From CAXBNV01 sp963977185 (GTDB lineage: Bacteria; Pseudomonadota; Gammaproteobacteria; JAGOUU01): 41,182 nucleotides of DNA. Under the pieces are notes generated by a model. It saw nothing but the letters and a program-made list of their open reading frames with translations. It had not been told where the DNA came from and made no database searches. Both the position numbers and the translations under genes were made by a program. This document shows, piece by piece, positions 33,443-40,970 of the stretch (positions within the stretch are counted from its first letter, which is position 1; the number at the start of each line of letters is the position of its first letter). Location: NCBI GenBank assembly GCA_963977185.1, contig CAXBNV010000012.1, positions 1 through 41,182 of the forward strand, in the 5' to 3' direction.

Positions 33443-34039
33443 TTATGTAGCTTTGTATCTTAACTCTATAGTCTTAGTTTTGGGATAAATAACAACATCC
33501 GCTCTATCTTTAGACTGTAAGTTCGCAGTTCTTAACACATCACCAAGAGATGTTCTTTTATCAAAAACATTGATTAAAACAGGAATTGGCGGACTTGCCC
33601 CTAACACTTTAAATTTAAACTTAGCTATTTTGGCAACCTTATGGACTAAGGTCTCTATAGGACCAACCCAATCTATAGAAACTAAAAAGCCTAATCCATA
33701 TTTACTAAAATCTTCATCTGGATCATTATTTTCAACAAATTTTGGTTTATCAGATGATTCATACTTATGTAATTCAATAATAGAATTATTAATAGTATTT
33801 GCAGTATTCCCTAATGCTGAGATAGTAAAAACTTCTGTTGGATTATACTTTATAGGTTTACCATCAACTTTTGAAATATCCTGAAATTTAGTACTTGTTG
33901 AATATATTCCATCCGCATCTTCAATTGTAGTAACATTATGCTCATAATATCCAGAACGCGAGCATCCTGATAATAGAGTCAGTATAATTGAAATCCCAAA
34001 TAAATATAATTTAGTAATATTTTTTATATTATAGCTCAT
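33443..34039 (-). CDS. dotD: T4BSS outer-membrane lipoprotein DotD
   Basis: This 198-aa protein has a lipoprotein signal with lipobox LLSGC (Cys26). The C-terminal N0-like domain resembles that of secretins (DWVGPIETLVHKVAKIAKFKFKVLGASPPIPVLI and SLGDVLRTANLQSKDRADVVIYPKTKTIELRYK). It is longer than Legionella DotD because of a linker after the lipidation site. It is the first gene of the block; AAGGA precedes the ATG. It diverges from the hydrolase gene across a 275-base AT-rich region with candidate regulatory boxes. Confidence 0.93.
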   Translation of the reverse strand: MSYNIKNITKLYLFGISIILTLLSGCSRSGYYEHNVTTIEDADGIYSTSTKFQDISKVDGKPIKYNPTEVFTISALGNTANTINNSIIELHKYESSDKPKFVENNDPDEDFSKYGLGFLVSIDWVGPIETLVHKVAKIAKFKFKVLGASPPIPVLINVFDKRTSLGDVLRTANLQSKDRADVVIYPKTKTIELRYKAT

Positions 34040-34079
34040 GCTTATTATTAATCTTCCTTACTCTATTTGGTTTATCTAG

Positions 34080-34129
34080 ATTATATAATAATATACTTTT
34101 TCATATATATTAATATCTATAATATTAAT
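34080..34129 (-). promoter_or_regulatory. Candidate activator-dependent promoter of the dotD operon
   Basis: On the minus strand a perfect -10 TATAAT lies at 34080-34085, but no good -35 is found at the right distance. Instead two copies of ATTAATAT occur at 34106-34114 and 34121-34129, the nearer one covering the -35 position. They resemble the half-sites (cTTAATatT) bound by PmrA in Legionella and Coxiella, though the gap between them is 6 nt, not the canonical 2. AT-richness makes chance matches likely. Confidence 0.35.
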
Positions 34130-34240
34130 AATAGAATAATTTTGTGTTTTTTTTTAGTCAATTATCTCAAAATATTGTTTTTATTATAATAATATAATTT
34201 TTAAAGTTTTAATATAACAATTTAATCTATTATTATTTTC

Positions 34241-34269
34241 TTGACTTTCAAATATAGCTTTGTTATCTT
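34241..34269 (+). promoter_or_regulatory. Predicted sigma-70 promoter for the hydrolase gene
   Basis: TTGACT (34241-34246), a 17-nt spacer and TATCTT (34264-34269) lie 45 bases before the ATG at 34315. Confidence 0.5.
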
Positions 34270-34314
34270 GCTTAATAATTGTTTTTTATATCAGTTTTAA
34301 GGTAGTAGAATATA

Positions 34315-36567
34315 ATGAGCGACCCTATTTTTAATTTATTTTTTCTTGGTACAGATGTTACATATCAAAAAGATAGCGTTCCTTCAGACTCACATCCTAA
34401 TGGCGACCTATTATCAGGAATTTTTAATGCAATTTCATTGACTGATACAAATCCTCTAGCAAGAAATATCGCAACAAAAACATCTTATGATAATGGTATA
34501 AACTCATATCGAAAAACTGATGCAGTTATAATTGATGGACCTGAAACTCAGGGACGTAATGTTCAAAATATCATTCAAATAGGAATTAAATCAGTCGGTG
34601 AATGGATTGAAGAAAATAACATAGATACTAACAATACCTTTAATATCAATATATTAGGCTTTAGCCGTGGTGGCGTTGAAGCCATTTGTGCAACACAGAT
34701 TCTTGCTGAAAAATATCCTCATGCAAAATTTACTCTAAATGCAATAGATCCTGTCCCTGGTCATTTTTGGACAGATGGATATGTAAATACTTTTTGGGGA
34801 GCAAACAACATTCAGCTATTTACAAAGGAGCTACCTACAGCAGTAACAGATTTTAATTTATTTTTAATGGAACATGAAGTTTCTAGATTTTTTGAGCCAA
34901 TAATCCCTAAATGGAACGGAAATACTAAGGGTCAAATTATACCTTTGTACGGAAACCACTCAACTGGAGCAGGAAACTTATTTGAGCAAAATAAATATGA
35001 ACTACAACAAATAAAAGCTTCCATAAGAACTGAGGCAGAAAAAAAGGAAGCGATACTTGAATTACAAAAAAAGTTCAAATTCTCCCGTAATACTCATAAC
35101 ATTATTGCAAATATAATATCTAAAAGCCTTTTAAAATCAAATGTATCATTAGATATAGTTGACGATAAAAAAGAACTACTTACAGATAGTAAATTATATA
35201 ACCAAAATTTATTAGAATTATTTAATGAATTATATGATTCTAAAAATGATTTTGACCAGTTTTATAATTTTACTTACCCATATATTGGGGCATCAGGAAA
35301 GAAAGACAGATGGGTCTACTATAAAAGCAATGTATGCTCATCTTTAAATAAAATTTCAGAAAAAAACGCTCGTGGTTTTGTTAACACAGCTCATGAGATG
35401 TTATGGCTGGAGAATTTATTCACTGAGTTAGGATTTGAAGCCACTTTCGCTAATAATAAGTTTGATAAAGAGAATAAAAATATAATCTCTATTAGTAATT
35501 TTTTAAATAATCTATTTAATCAATTAGAAATAAAAATTCAAAATGACATACATCAACTTCAAGATAAAAAACAAACCATAGAAAATCTTGTTATAAAATA
35601 TTCTGAAATTTTATTAGATGCATTCTATGAGAATGGTTTATCAGTAAAGGAAATTGAAGATATAAAGCCAAAAATATATGATTGTATAAGTAATATAAAG
35701 AAATTAGTAGAGCTTAATATTATTGATGAAAATTTAATGACTAATAAATTAAATGAAAATATATCCAACAAAATATTGGCATTAAAAACTAGCATCAATG
35801 CTGTGAAAAATATTTTAAATTGCCCAGATCAAAATATTACAGATGAAGAGAAAATTGAGACCATTTTAATATTATTAATAAATTTCTCAAGTATAGAACA
35901 TTTAAATAAAGCAGCGCATAGAATACAGCAAATTAAAGAGCTTAAACAAGATGATAATGAAAACATTCAAACGTTAGTTAATTTACATCGAGAAGTAAAA
36001 GAAATATTAAATGAAGAAGTTAAGGATAAAAAATATTTAAATAATATAAATATTCCACTATCTAAAAGACTTCAATTAAAATCTAGCCTTCAAAATTCAA
36101 GTCTTAGTATTGATAACCCTAAAATTAATGAACCAATTGCTGAAGAAACCATCTTAATTAATTCTTTTAATTTATGGAGAGATTTTAATTCAAAACGTAC
36201 AGCTTCTTACTATACACATGCAATAGAATCGTTAGATAGCTATGTAGAAAAATTAAATTTACAATGGTTTTTATGCATTGAAATAAGGCTTTTTGGCCTT
36301 CTTGAATTTTTTGAAGTTCAGCCAATATTAATATTTGCAAGACTTGGGTATTATCAAAAACAAGAAGCTGTCGAATTAAAAAAATTACTAATAAATAGTA
36401 ATGACGACATATCTACAGAAAATTTACCAGAAGCACGAAAAAATATAGAATCAATAAAAAGTAAAAATTGGTTATATAATGATTCATTTAAAGAAACTTT
36501 AGATATTGTTGAAGTTGAAATTTCTAATTTAATGTTTAAAAAGCAAAGACAAATACCTGGACCTTAA
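34315..36567 (+). CDS. GxSxG alpha/beta-hydrolase with long helical C terminus, putative T4BSS effector
   Basis: This 750-aa protein has no signal peptide or transmembrane segment. The N-terminal 230 residues look like a DUF2235/Tle1-type lipase domain: nucleophile elbow NILGFSRGG (Ser117), acidic residue in NAIDPVPG (Asp145) and His in LYGNHSTGAG (His215) give a plausible triad. The remaining 500 residues are Lys/Glu/Asn/Leu-rich and mostly helical with coiled-coil character. This domain plan, and the position immediately beside the dotD operon, suit a Dot/Icm effector acting as a phospholipase or esterase in the host; neither secretion nor activity can be seen in sequence. The C terminus (FKKQRQIPGP) is not a classical E-block. 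Confidence 0.65.
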   Translation: MSDPIFNLFFLGTDVTYQKDSVPSDSHPNGDLLSGIFNAISLTDTNPLARNIATKTSYDNGINSYRKTDAVIIDGPETQGRNVQNIIQIGIKSVGEWIEENNIDTNNTFNINILGFSRGGVEAICATQILAEKYPHAKFTLNAIDPVPGHFWTDGYVNTFWGANNIQLFTKELPTAVTDFNLFLMEHEVSRFFEPIIPKWNGNTKGQIIPLYGNHSTGAGNLFEQNKYELQQIKASIRTEAEKKEAILELQKKFKFSRNTHNIIANIISKSLLKSNVSLDIVDDKKELLTDSKLYNQNLLELFNELYDSKNDFDQFYNFTYPYIGASGKKDRWVYYKSNVCSSLNKISEKNARGFVNTAHEMLWLENLFTELGFEATFANNKFDKENKNIISISNFLNNLFNQLEIKIQNDIHQLQDKKQTIENLVIKYSEILLDAFYENGLSVKEIEDIKPKIYDCISNIKKLVELNIIDENLMTNKLNENISNKILALKTSINAVKNILNCPDQNITDEEKIETILILLINFSSIEHLNKAAHRIQQIKELKQDDNENIQTLVNLHREVKEILNEEVKDKKYLNNINIPLSKRLQLKSSLQNSSLSIDNPKINEPIAEETILINSFNLWRDFNSKRTASYYTHAIESLDSYVEKLNLQWFLCIEIRLFGLLEFFEVQPILIFARLGYYQKQEAVELKKLLINSNDDISTENLPEARKNIESIKSKNWLYNDSFKETLDIVEVEISNLMFKKQRQIPGP

Positions 36568-36584
36568 GCAAAAACTCAGACTAA

Positions 36585-36627
36585 CTTTTTATAATGGAGG
36601 CATAAGATGTTGTTCCATTATAAAAAG
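36585..36627 (+). promoter_or_regulatory. RNA hairpin overlapping the leader ORF and acetyltransferase ribosome binding site
   Basis: CTTTTTATAATGGA (36585-36598) pairs perfectly over 14 bp with TCCATTATAAAAAG (36614-36627). The stem holds part of the leader Shine-Dalgarno (GGAGG, 36596-36600) and most of the AAGG before the acetyltransferase start. It could terminate the upstream transcript or control translation of the following genes. Confidence 0.6.
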
Positions 36628-36639
36628 GTATCACTATGA
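36607..36639 (+). CDS. 10-codon leader ORF upstream of the acetyltransferase
   Basis: ATG at 36607 follows a perfect GGAGG with 6 nt spacing and encodes MLFHYKKVSL, ending in TGA that overlaps the ATG of the acetyltransferase gene (ATGA). The leader has a stronger ribosome binding site than the main gene. Ribosomes reading it would unfold the hairpin and could reinitiate at the overlapping start. The peptide itself is probably not functional. Confidence 0.45.
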   Translation: MLFHYKKVSL

Positions 36640-37334
36640 GTTATGCATTAAATCTAGAAAAATCGTTTATATCCAAGAAATTAAAAATTCAAAAATCTGA
36701 TTTAATTAATTCTGCTTGTAGAATAAACTATGATTCTTACGCTATATACATAAATCAAGAATTAGCTGATACATACCCTTTAATTAAAGGTTTTATCTTA
36801 GATTGCTATAAAGACAATTCTGATTTTTGTAATTCATTCGGATTAAATACTGAGTTTGGTAAAATGATACCTAATCAGTTAAAAGATAAAATGATTTTAG
36901 ATTCTTTTTTTGATGATGGTTATCAAAAACTTACCTTCAATAATTGGCAAACTGGACATTATTTATTGATTAATAATGCCGGCATTCCTTTTGGAATTTT
37001 TGGAATTTGTGATAAAGCAGGGTTCCCTACAGATTATGAAACATTAGATAGCAATAATAATTGCAAAAGTATTTTTGAATTACCTAGTAACTCAGTTTTA
37101 TTTTCAATAGCCATTTCAAAAAAATTCAGAAGACGTGGTTTATCTGTTAAAGTAACCAATTTTTTTAGTCAACTATTTGAAAATCATCCAGTTTTTGAAA
37201 CTATTTCTATAAATAATGCAGCAAATCAAAAAGCTGTTGAAAAAATGGGGTTTAAATCAATAGGAAGACATTTTCCATCAGATCCATTTAAAGCACCTAT
37301 ATTGTTATATACTAATACCGATATAGAAATATAA
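36636..37334 (+). CDS. GNAT-family N-acetyltransferase
   Basis: This 232-aa cytosolic protein is recognised from its C-terminal half: a beta strand VLFSIAISKKFRRRGLSVKVTNFF with the acetyl-CoA pyrophosphate loop (RRRGLS, about residue 165), then the helix and strand FETISINNAANQKAVEKMGFKSIGRHF, the usual GNAT motif B with Asn and the KMGF turn. The N-terminal 90 residues are less conserved and may form the acceptor site. Substrate unknown. It is probably co-transcribed with, or regulated separately from, the hydrolase gene depending on the hairpin just upstream. Confidence 0.8.
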   Translation: MSYALNLEKSFISKKLKIQKSDLINSACRINYDSYAIYINQELADTYPLIKGFILDCYKDNSDFCNSFGLNTEFGKMIPNQLKDKMILDSFFDDGYQKLTFNNWQTGHYLLINNAGIPFGIFGICDKAGFPTDYETLDSNNNCKSIFELPSNSVLFSIAISKKFRRRGLSVKVTNFFSQLFENHPVFETISINNAANQKAVEKMGFKSIGRHFPSDPFKAPILLYTNTDIEI

Positions 37335-37389
37335 AATTTTTAGGCATATTACTGGTAATTTCAAATATATTCAAACTTATGTTATACTT

Positions 37390-37417
37390 TTGAATATATA
37401 AGATATTGCTTTATAAC
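37390..37417 (+). promoter_or_regulatory. Predicted sigma-70 promoter for the FlgM-like gene
   Basis: TTGAAT (37390-37395), a 16-nt spacer and TATAAC (37412-37417) lie about 110 bases upstream of the ATG at 37527. The long AT-rich leader may carry further control. Confidence 0.35.
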
Positions 37418-37526
37418 TATTTAAAAAACTTAAATTTTTATAAAAATATGTCGCTTATAATTATATAAGTTAAATAAGTAATTATAGGCAAATAAACGGA
37501 ATTTGATACACTACATTGGAGGCATA

Positions 37527-37853
37527 ATGTCTATTAATAATATTACTGGAAATACACAAGGCGTAGATGTGGCAAATAGATTAAAAGATGTTGGCTCTGA
37601 CAATAAAATAGACAAAGCGAAAAATCTAGAAACAAATATTAATAAAGATGAATTGAAAGTATCATCAGAGTTTACTGCAATACAAGACTCAATTGCTCAA
37701 TTAATTGCATCTGAAGCTCCTGTTGATAATGCCAAAGTATCAGCAGCTATTCAAGACTTACAATCTAGAAACTTAGGCACCTTATCATCTGATCCAAAAG
37801 TACAATTAGAAACTGCTCAGCGCATTGCTAATAATATTTTTGGTGATATGTAG
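37527..37853 (+). CDS. FlgM-like anti-sigma-28 factor
   Basis: From the ATG at 37527, preceded by GGAGG, the product is 108 aa. The C-terminal half has the FlgM pattern: a helix (FTAIQDSIAQLIASEAP), then VDNAKVSAAIQDLQSRNLG, a short linker and AQRIANNIFGDM, corresponding to the sigma-28-binding helices (D-KV-x-I-AI-G-Y-x-IA-x-L in the family). The N terminus is polar and probably disordered, as in FlgM. No other flagellar gene is in the window. An in-frame ATT/ATG-like extension upstream is not favoured given the perfect Shine-Dalgarno. Moderate certainty; it could be a different small helical protein. Confidence 0.5.
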   Translation: MSINNITGNTQGVDVANRLKDVGSDNKIDKAKNLETNINKDELKVSSEFTAIQDSIAQLIASEAPVDNAKVSAAIQDLQSRNLGTLSSDPKVQLETAQRIANNIFGDM

Positions 37854-37900
37854 CTTATCTTAAATCATTAATAATTCACCGAATTTCACGATAAAACCAT

Positions 37901-37939
37901 GTACTGGTAATTATTTGCTAAGCAAATAATTACCAGTAC
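37901..37939. terminator. 19-bp perfect hairpin, bidirectional terminator
   Basis: GTACTGGTAATTATTTGCT (37901-37919) and its exact complement (37921-37939) flank a single base between two convergent genes, 47 bases after the FlgM-like stop and 33 bases beyond the oxidase stop. T-rich sequence follows on the plus strand. The position fits a shared terminator. Confidence 0.75.
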
Positions 37940-37972
37940 TTTAATATAAATATTTATTTATAATTTAATTGG

Positions 37973-39661
37973 TTAATCATTAGATTTTGAAAGCTTAGTT
38001 TTAATCATACCTTCCAAAAAATGTGCCGCTAACGATAAAGTTATTTTATTAGGTTTAATTAATTCGTTAGGATTAACGTGAACATCAACAATACATGGTT
38101 TATTAGTAGATAACGCTGCTTTAATCGTCTTATCTAATTCAGATGAATTAGTAACAGAAAAACCAACACCACCAAAAGCTTCAGCAAGCTTTGCATAATC
38201 TGGATTATTAAGTTTAGTATAACATTGAGCAACCCCTTCTTTCATCTGCTCAAGTTCAATAAAGTGATATGCAAAATTATTATAAATAATAACTGTAATA
38301 GGCAGATTATATTTTACTGCTGTTGAAAAATCTCCCATTGTCATTTGAAACCCTCCATCACCACAAAGAGCCACAACTTGCTTATCTGGCATTGCTAACT
38401 GACAACCTATTGCAGCAGGCATTCCAAATCCTAATGTTCCAAGCTCTGTTGAGCCAATTAGACGCTGTTTCCCATTTAATCTTAACCAATTATTTGCCCA
38501 AACACTAACAGTTCCAGCATCAACGGTAACGATTGCATCTTCATTTAAATATTTACTTATAACGTTAGTTAAAACAGGTGAATTAATTATATTTGTATCA
38601 TTCTTAACAGTCGACTCTTTATCCAGCATTTCTATAGCTTTAGTGTGTGCTTTTTGGGATGATATTAAAAAGCTAGCATCTGTTTTTTGTGTGATTTTTT
38701 CTGCTAATTTACTCAAAGTAAGAGCTGCATCACCTAAAAGCCCTACTTCTAAATTACACCTAACACCAATACGGTCAGGCTCTTTGTCTATTTGTACTAT
38801 TGGTGCATTGTCAGGGTAAAATTCTTTCCATGCAAAGCTGCAACCGACAACTAATAAAGCATCACAATTTTTTACATAATAACAACCATTTTTAGATCCT
38901 TTAAAACCGATACCACCAGCATAATGCTTATTATTATTATCTATAATATCTTTTGATCTTACTGTATGTACAATAGGTGCGTTTAATAATTTGGCTACTT
39001 TAAGTAATTCATTTTTAGCATACAAGCATCCCCCACCATATAATATAGTTATATTCTTATGCTTATTTAAAACTTCTGCAGCTTTTTGAAGACTCTCGTT
39101 TTTTGGAGTTATATCATAAGGTAAGTCATAAGCTGCTAAATTAGGATTATATTTTACTGCAGGTTTTCTTAATACATCTGTTGCAATTGAAACATGTGCG
39201 ACTCCTTTATTAACTTTAGCTGTTTGAATAGCAAGCTGTAAAACATCGACTAAATTATTAGCAGATCGAACCTCTCTATTAAAACAAGTTGCATCTTCAA
39301 ATAATAAAATTTGGTTAATTTCTTGAACAGTATTTGTACCTATATTTGCACTTTCAATTTGTCCTGTGATTACAATCATTGGAACCTTATCCATTTTGGC
39401 ATCATACATTGCTTCTAACAAATGAGCTGATCCTGGGCCCTGACATGCAAAAACAGCTCCAATTTTTCCGGTAAGCTTTGCATATGCACTTGCCATAAAA
39501 CCGGCACCTTCTTCATGCCTTGTAAGATAAAATTCAAAATCATCTCTTTTATGAATAGATGATAAAACTAAATCAATGGCATCACCTGGAACTCCATACG
39601 CATGATGAATTCCGGCATCAACCATAATTTGAACCAGTTGATCACTTAATGTTTTAGACAC
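37973..39661 (-). CDS. Thiamine-diphosphate-dependent pyruvate oxidase-type enzyme
   Basis: This 562-aa protein has the three-domain ThDP fold: N-terminal PYR domain with the cofactor-activating Glu in TRHEEGAGFMASAYAKLTG (about 50), a central domain, and a C-terminal PP domain with the ThDP/Mg motif GDGGFQMTMGDFSTAVKYNLPITVIIYNN (about 432-460). The segment VITGQIESANIGTNTVQEIN and the C-terminal tail are closest to PoxB/SpxB pyruvate oxidases, which convert pyruvate to acetate or acetyl phosphate. Acetolactate synthase-like or another decarboxylase is less likely, and no small ALS subunit gene is adjacent. The start is GTG at 39661, 6 bases after a perfect GGAGG. Confidence 0.82.
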   Translation of the reverse strand: MSKTLSDQLVQIMVDAGIHHAYGVPGDAIDLVLSSIHKRDDFEFYLTRHEEGAGFMASAYAKLTGKIGAVFACQGPGSAHLLEAMYDAKMDKVPMIVITGQIESANIGTNTVQEINQILLFEDATCFNREVRSANNLVDVLQLAIQTAKVNKGVAHVSIATDVLRKPAVKYNPNLAAYDLPYDITPKNESLQKAAEVLNKHKNITILYGGGCLYAKNELLKVAKLLNAPIVHTVRSKDIIDNNNKHYAGGIGFKGSKNGCYYVKNCDALLVVGCSFAWKEFYPDNAPIVQIDKEPDRIGVRCNLEVGLLGDAALTLSKLAEKITQKTDASFLISSQKAHTKAIEMLDKESTVKNDTNIINSPVLTNVISKYLNEDAIVTVDAGTVSVWANNWLRLNGKQRLIGSTELGTLGFGMPAAIGCQLAMPDKQVVALCGDGGFQMTMGDFSTAVKYNLPITVIIYNNFAYHFIELEQMKEGVAQCYTKLNNPDYAKLAEAFGGVGFSVTNSSELDKTIKAALSTNKPCIVDVHVNPNELIKPNKITLSLAAHFLEGMIKTKLSKSND

Positions 39662-39822
39662 TTATATCCTCCATGATATTTTTTAAAAATATTTTAATAT
39701 ATTATTGTTTCATAAATTACTCTATTATTATAGAATTTAAAAATACTTAATAAAATTAACTATCTATTACGCAAATAAATTTTCTTATTTAAATTATGCT
39801 ATAACTCTTTAAATAAAATATA

Positions 39823-39851
39823 TTGACTAAATTAATAATTTCATAGATAGT
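39823..39851 (+). promoter_or_regulatory. Weak sigma-70 promoter candidate before the 175-residue gene
   Basis: TTGACT (39823-39828), a 17-nt spacer and GATAGT (39846-39851) lie 55 bases upstream of the ATG at 39907. The -10 matches the consensus at four of six positions. Confidence 0.3.
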
Positions 39852-39906
39852 ATGAAAGATAACATTTTATTACTTAAATCATTTAAAAAATATTATATAT
39901 AACTCT

Positions 39907-40434
39907 ATGATTTGCATTAAATATTCTTATAAAAAAAGCCATATTTCTGAAAAAGAAAAATATGGTGGACCATCAGCAAAAGAACAAATTCAATCAATAA
40001 GTGAAAATAAAAATTGGATTATATTAAATTCTTCTTTGTTAAAATTATCAGCATATGACAAAAAACTTAATCATAGAGTAAATGCTCTTAAACATGCCTT
40101 ACAAACATTTGGTCCAGCATCAACACGGCTTCCTGATCTTAGAAACAATGAAGGAAAAGCCAAAAACTATATTTATCATGGTCATGTTAATGATTCTAAC
40201 GGTGTGACTTATATTTTGGAATGGGCAATTATTGATGCTAAACAAAGAGTTATGACAATAATTGGATTTGATACACATGAAAATTATAAATTTGAACAAA
40301 ATCCTTTAAATAGTGAAAAAATAGAAAAAATTTTAAATGATGATGAATCTGAACAAATATTTTCTAGAACTAAAAATAAAGTTTTAGAAGTAAAAAATAA
40401 AATTAAGCGAATGAATAATTATAAGAATTTTTAA
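39907..40434 (+). CDS. Hypothetical 175-residue protein, possible RelE/ParE-like fold
   Basis: This cytosolic protein has no signal peptide. The middle part reads as a helix (DKKLNHRVNALKHALQTFG) followed by strands: IYHGHVNDSNGVTYILEWAIIDAKQRVMTIIGFDTHENYKF, and then a polar helical tail ending KIKRMNNYKNF. The helix-then-beta-sheet layout, the consecutive YILEW, R-MTIIGF and HENY elements and the basic residues recall the RelE/ParE toxin fold, but no antitoxin gene lies beside it. It could equally be a Dot/Icm effector or other unrecognised protein. No clear ribosome binding site precedes the ATG. Confidence 0.6.
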   Translation: MICIKYSYKKSHISEKEKYGGPSAKEQIQSISENKNWIILNSSLLKLSAYDKKLNHRVNALKHALQTFGPASTRLPDLRNNEGKAKNYIYHGHVNDSNGVTYILEWAIIDAKQRVMTIIGFDTHENYKFEQNPLNSEKIEKILNDDESEQIFSRTKNKVLEVKNKIKRMNNYKNF

Positions 40435-40435
40435 A

Positions 40436-40457
40436 AGAGGACCAGAAAAAGTCCTCT
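40436..40457 (-). terminator. Rho-independent terminator of the pilin gene
   Basis: On the minus strand AGAGGAC and GTCCTCT form a 7-bp stem with an 8-nt loop, followed directly by TTTT, 12 bases after the pilin stop codon. It is one of the few GC-containing stems in the window. Confidence 0.7.
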
Positions 40458-40469
40458 AATTAGACTCTA

Positions 40470-40970
40470 TTACTCGCTAACAACACCACACAAGTCTTGC
40501 GGAAAGTTACCTGTCACTGTTTTGTTAATTACTGCTCCACTCGAATCTACATCCCATGAGCATGTGCCATTTAAACTAGGAAATTGCGCAGTATCCAATG
40601 TCAATACCATATTTCCTGGCATTTTGTCAGAGATAGGAGTACCTTTTACAGGTAAGGCAGTAACAGCTATATCAGCGCCATCAATTTCATTCAACCCGTT
40701 GGCAGCGAATTGCAAACCACCATCTAAAGCTCCAGCAGTATCTGAGCAGGATACATCATCTGTCCCGTTCTGCGTCTGACAAATCATAACGTTTTTAGCT
40801 GTTTCATTTAGTATGTCCATTGCAGTTGTGGCACGTGCTTTTTCCAAATATTGCATATAAGCTGGTACAGCTACAGCCGCCAAAATTCCAATAATCGCAA
40901 CAACGATCATAAGCTCAATCAACGTGAAACCTTGCTTCACCTTTCTCGTTATTGTTATATTTTTCATCAT
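40470..40970 (-). CDS. pilA: Type IV major pilin PilA
   Basis: From the ATG at 40970, 8 nt after GGAG, the product is a 166-aa prepilin. The leader is short and basic (MMKNITITRKVKQG) and is cleaved before FTLIELMIVVAIIGILAAVAVPAY, with the conserved Glu5 and the hydrophobic N-terminal helix. The globular head has four cysteines: a pair in the alpha-beta loop (CQTQNGTDDVSC) and a C-terminal pair (CSWDV to DLC) that would close the D-region disulphide. It forms the pilus fibre used in adhesion, twitching and DNA uptake. Codon use is less AT-rich than in neighbours, which could reflect high expression or transfer. An upstream ATG extension of 21 residues lacks pilin features. Confidence 0.92.
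   Translation of the reverse strand: MMKNITITRKVKQGFTLIELMIVVAIIGILAAVAVPAYMQYLEKARATTAMDILNETAKNVMICQTQNGTDDVSCSDTAGALDGGLQFAANGLNEIDGADIAVTALPVKGTPISDKMPGNMVLTLDTAQFPSLNGTCSWDVDSSGAVINKTVTGNFPQDLCGVVSE

Noticed and set aside
40522..40779. Plus-strand ORF inside pilA
   Set aside because: Antisense shadow of the pilin head domain.
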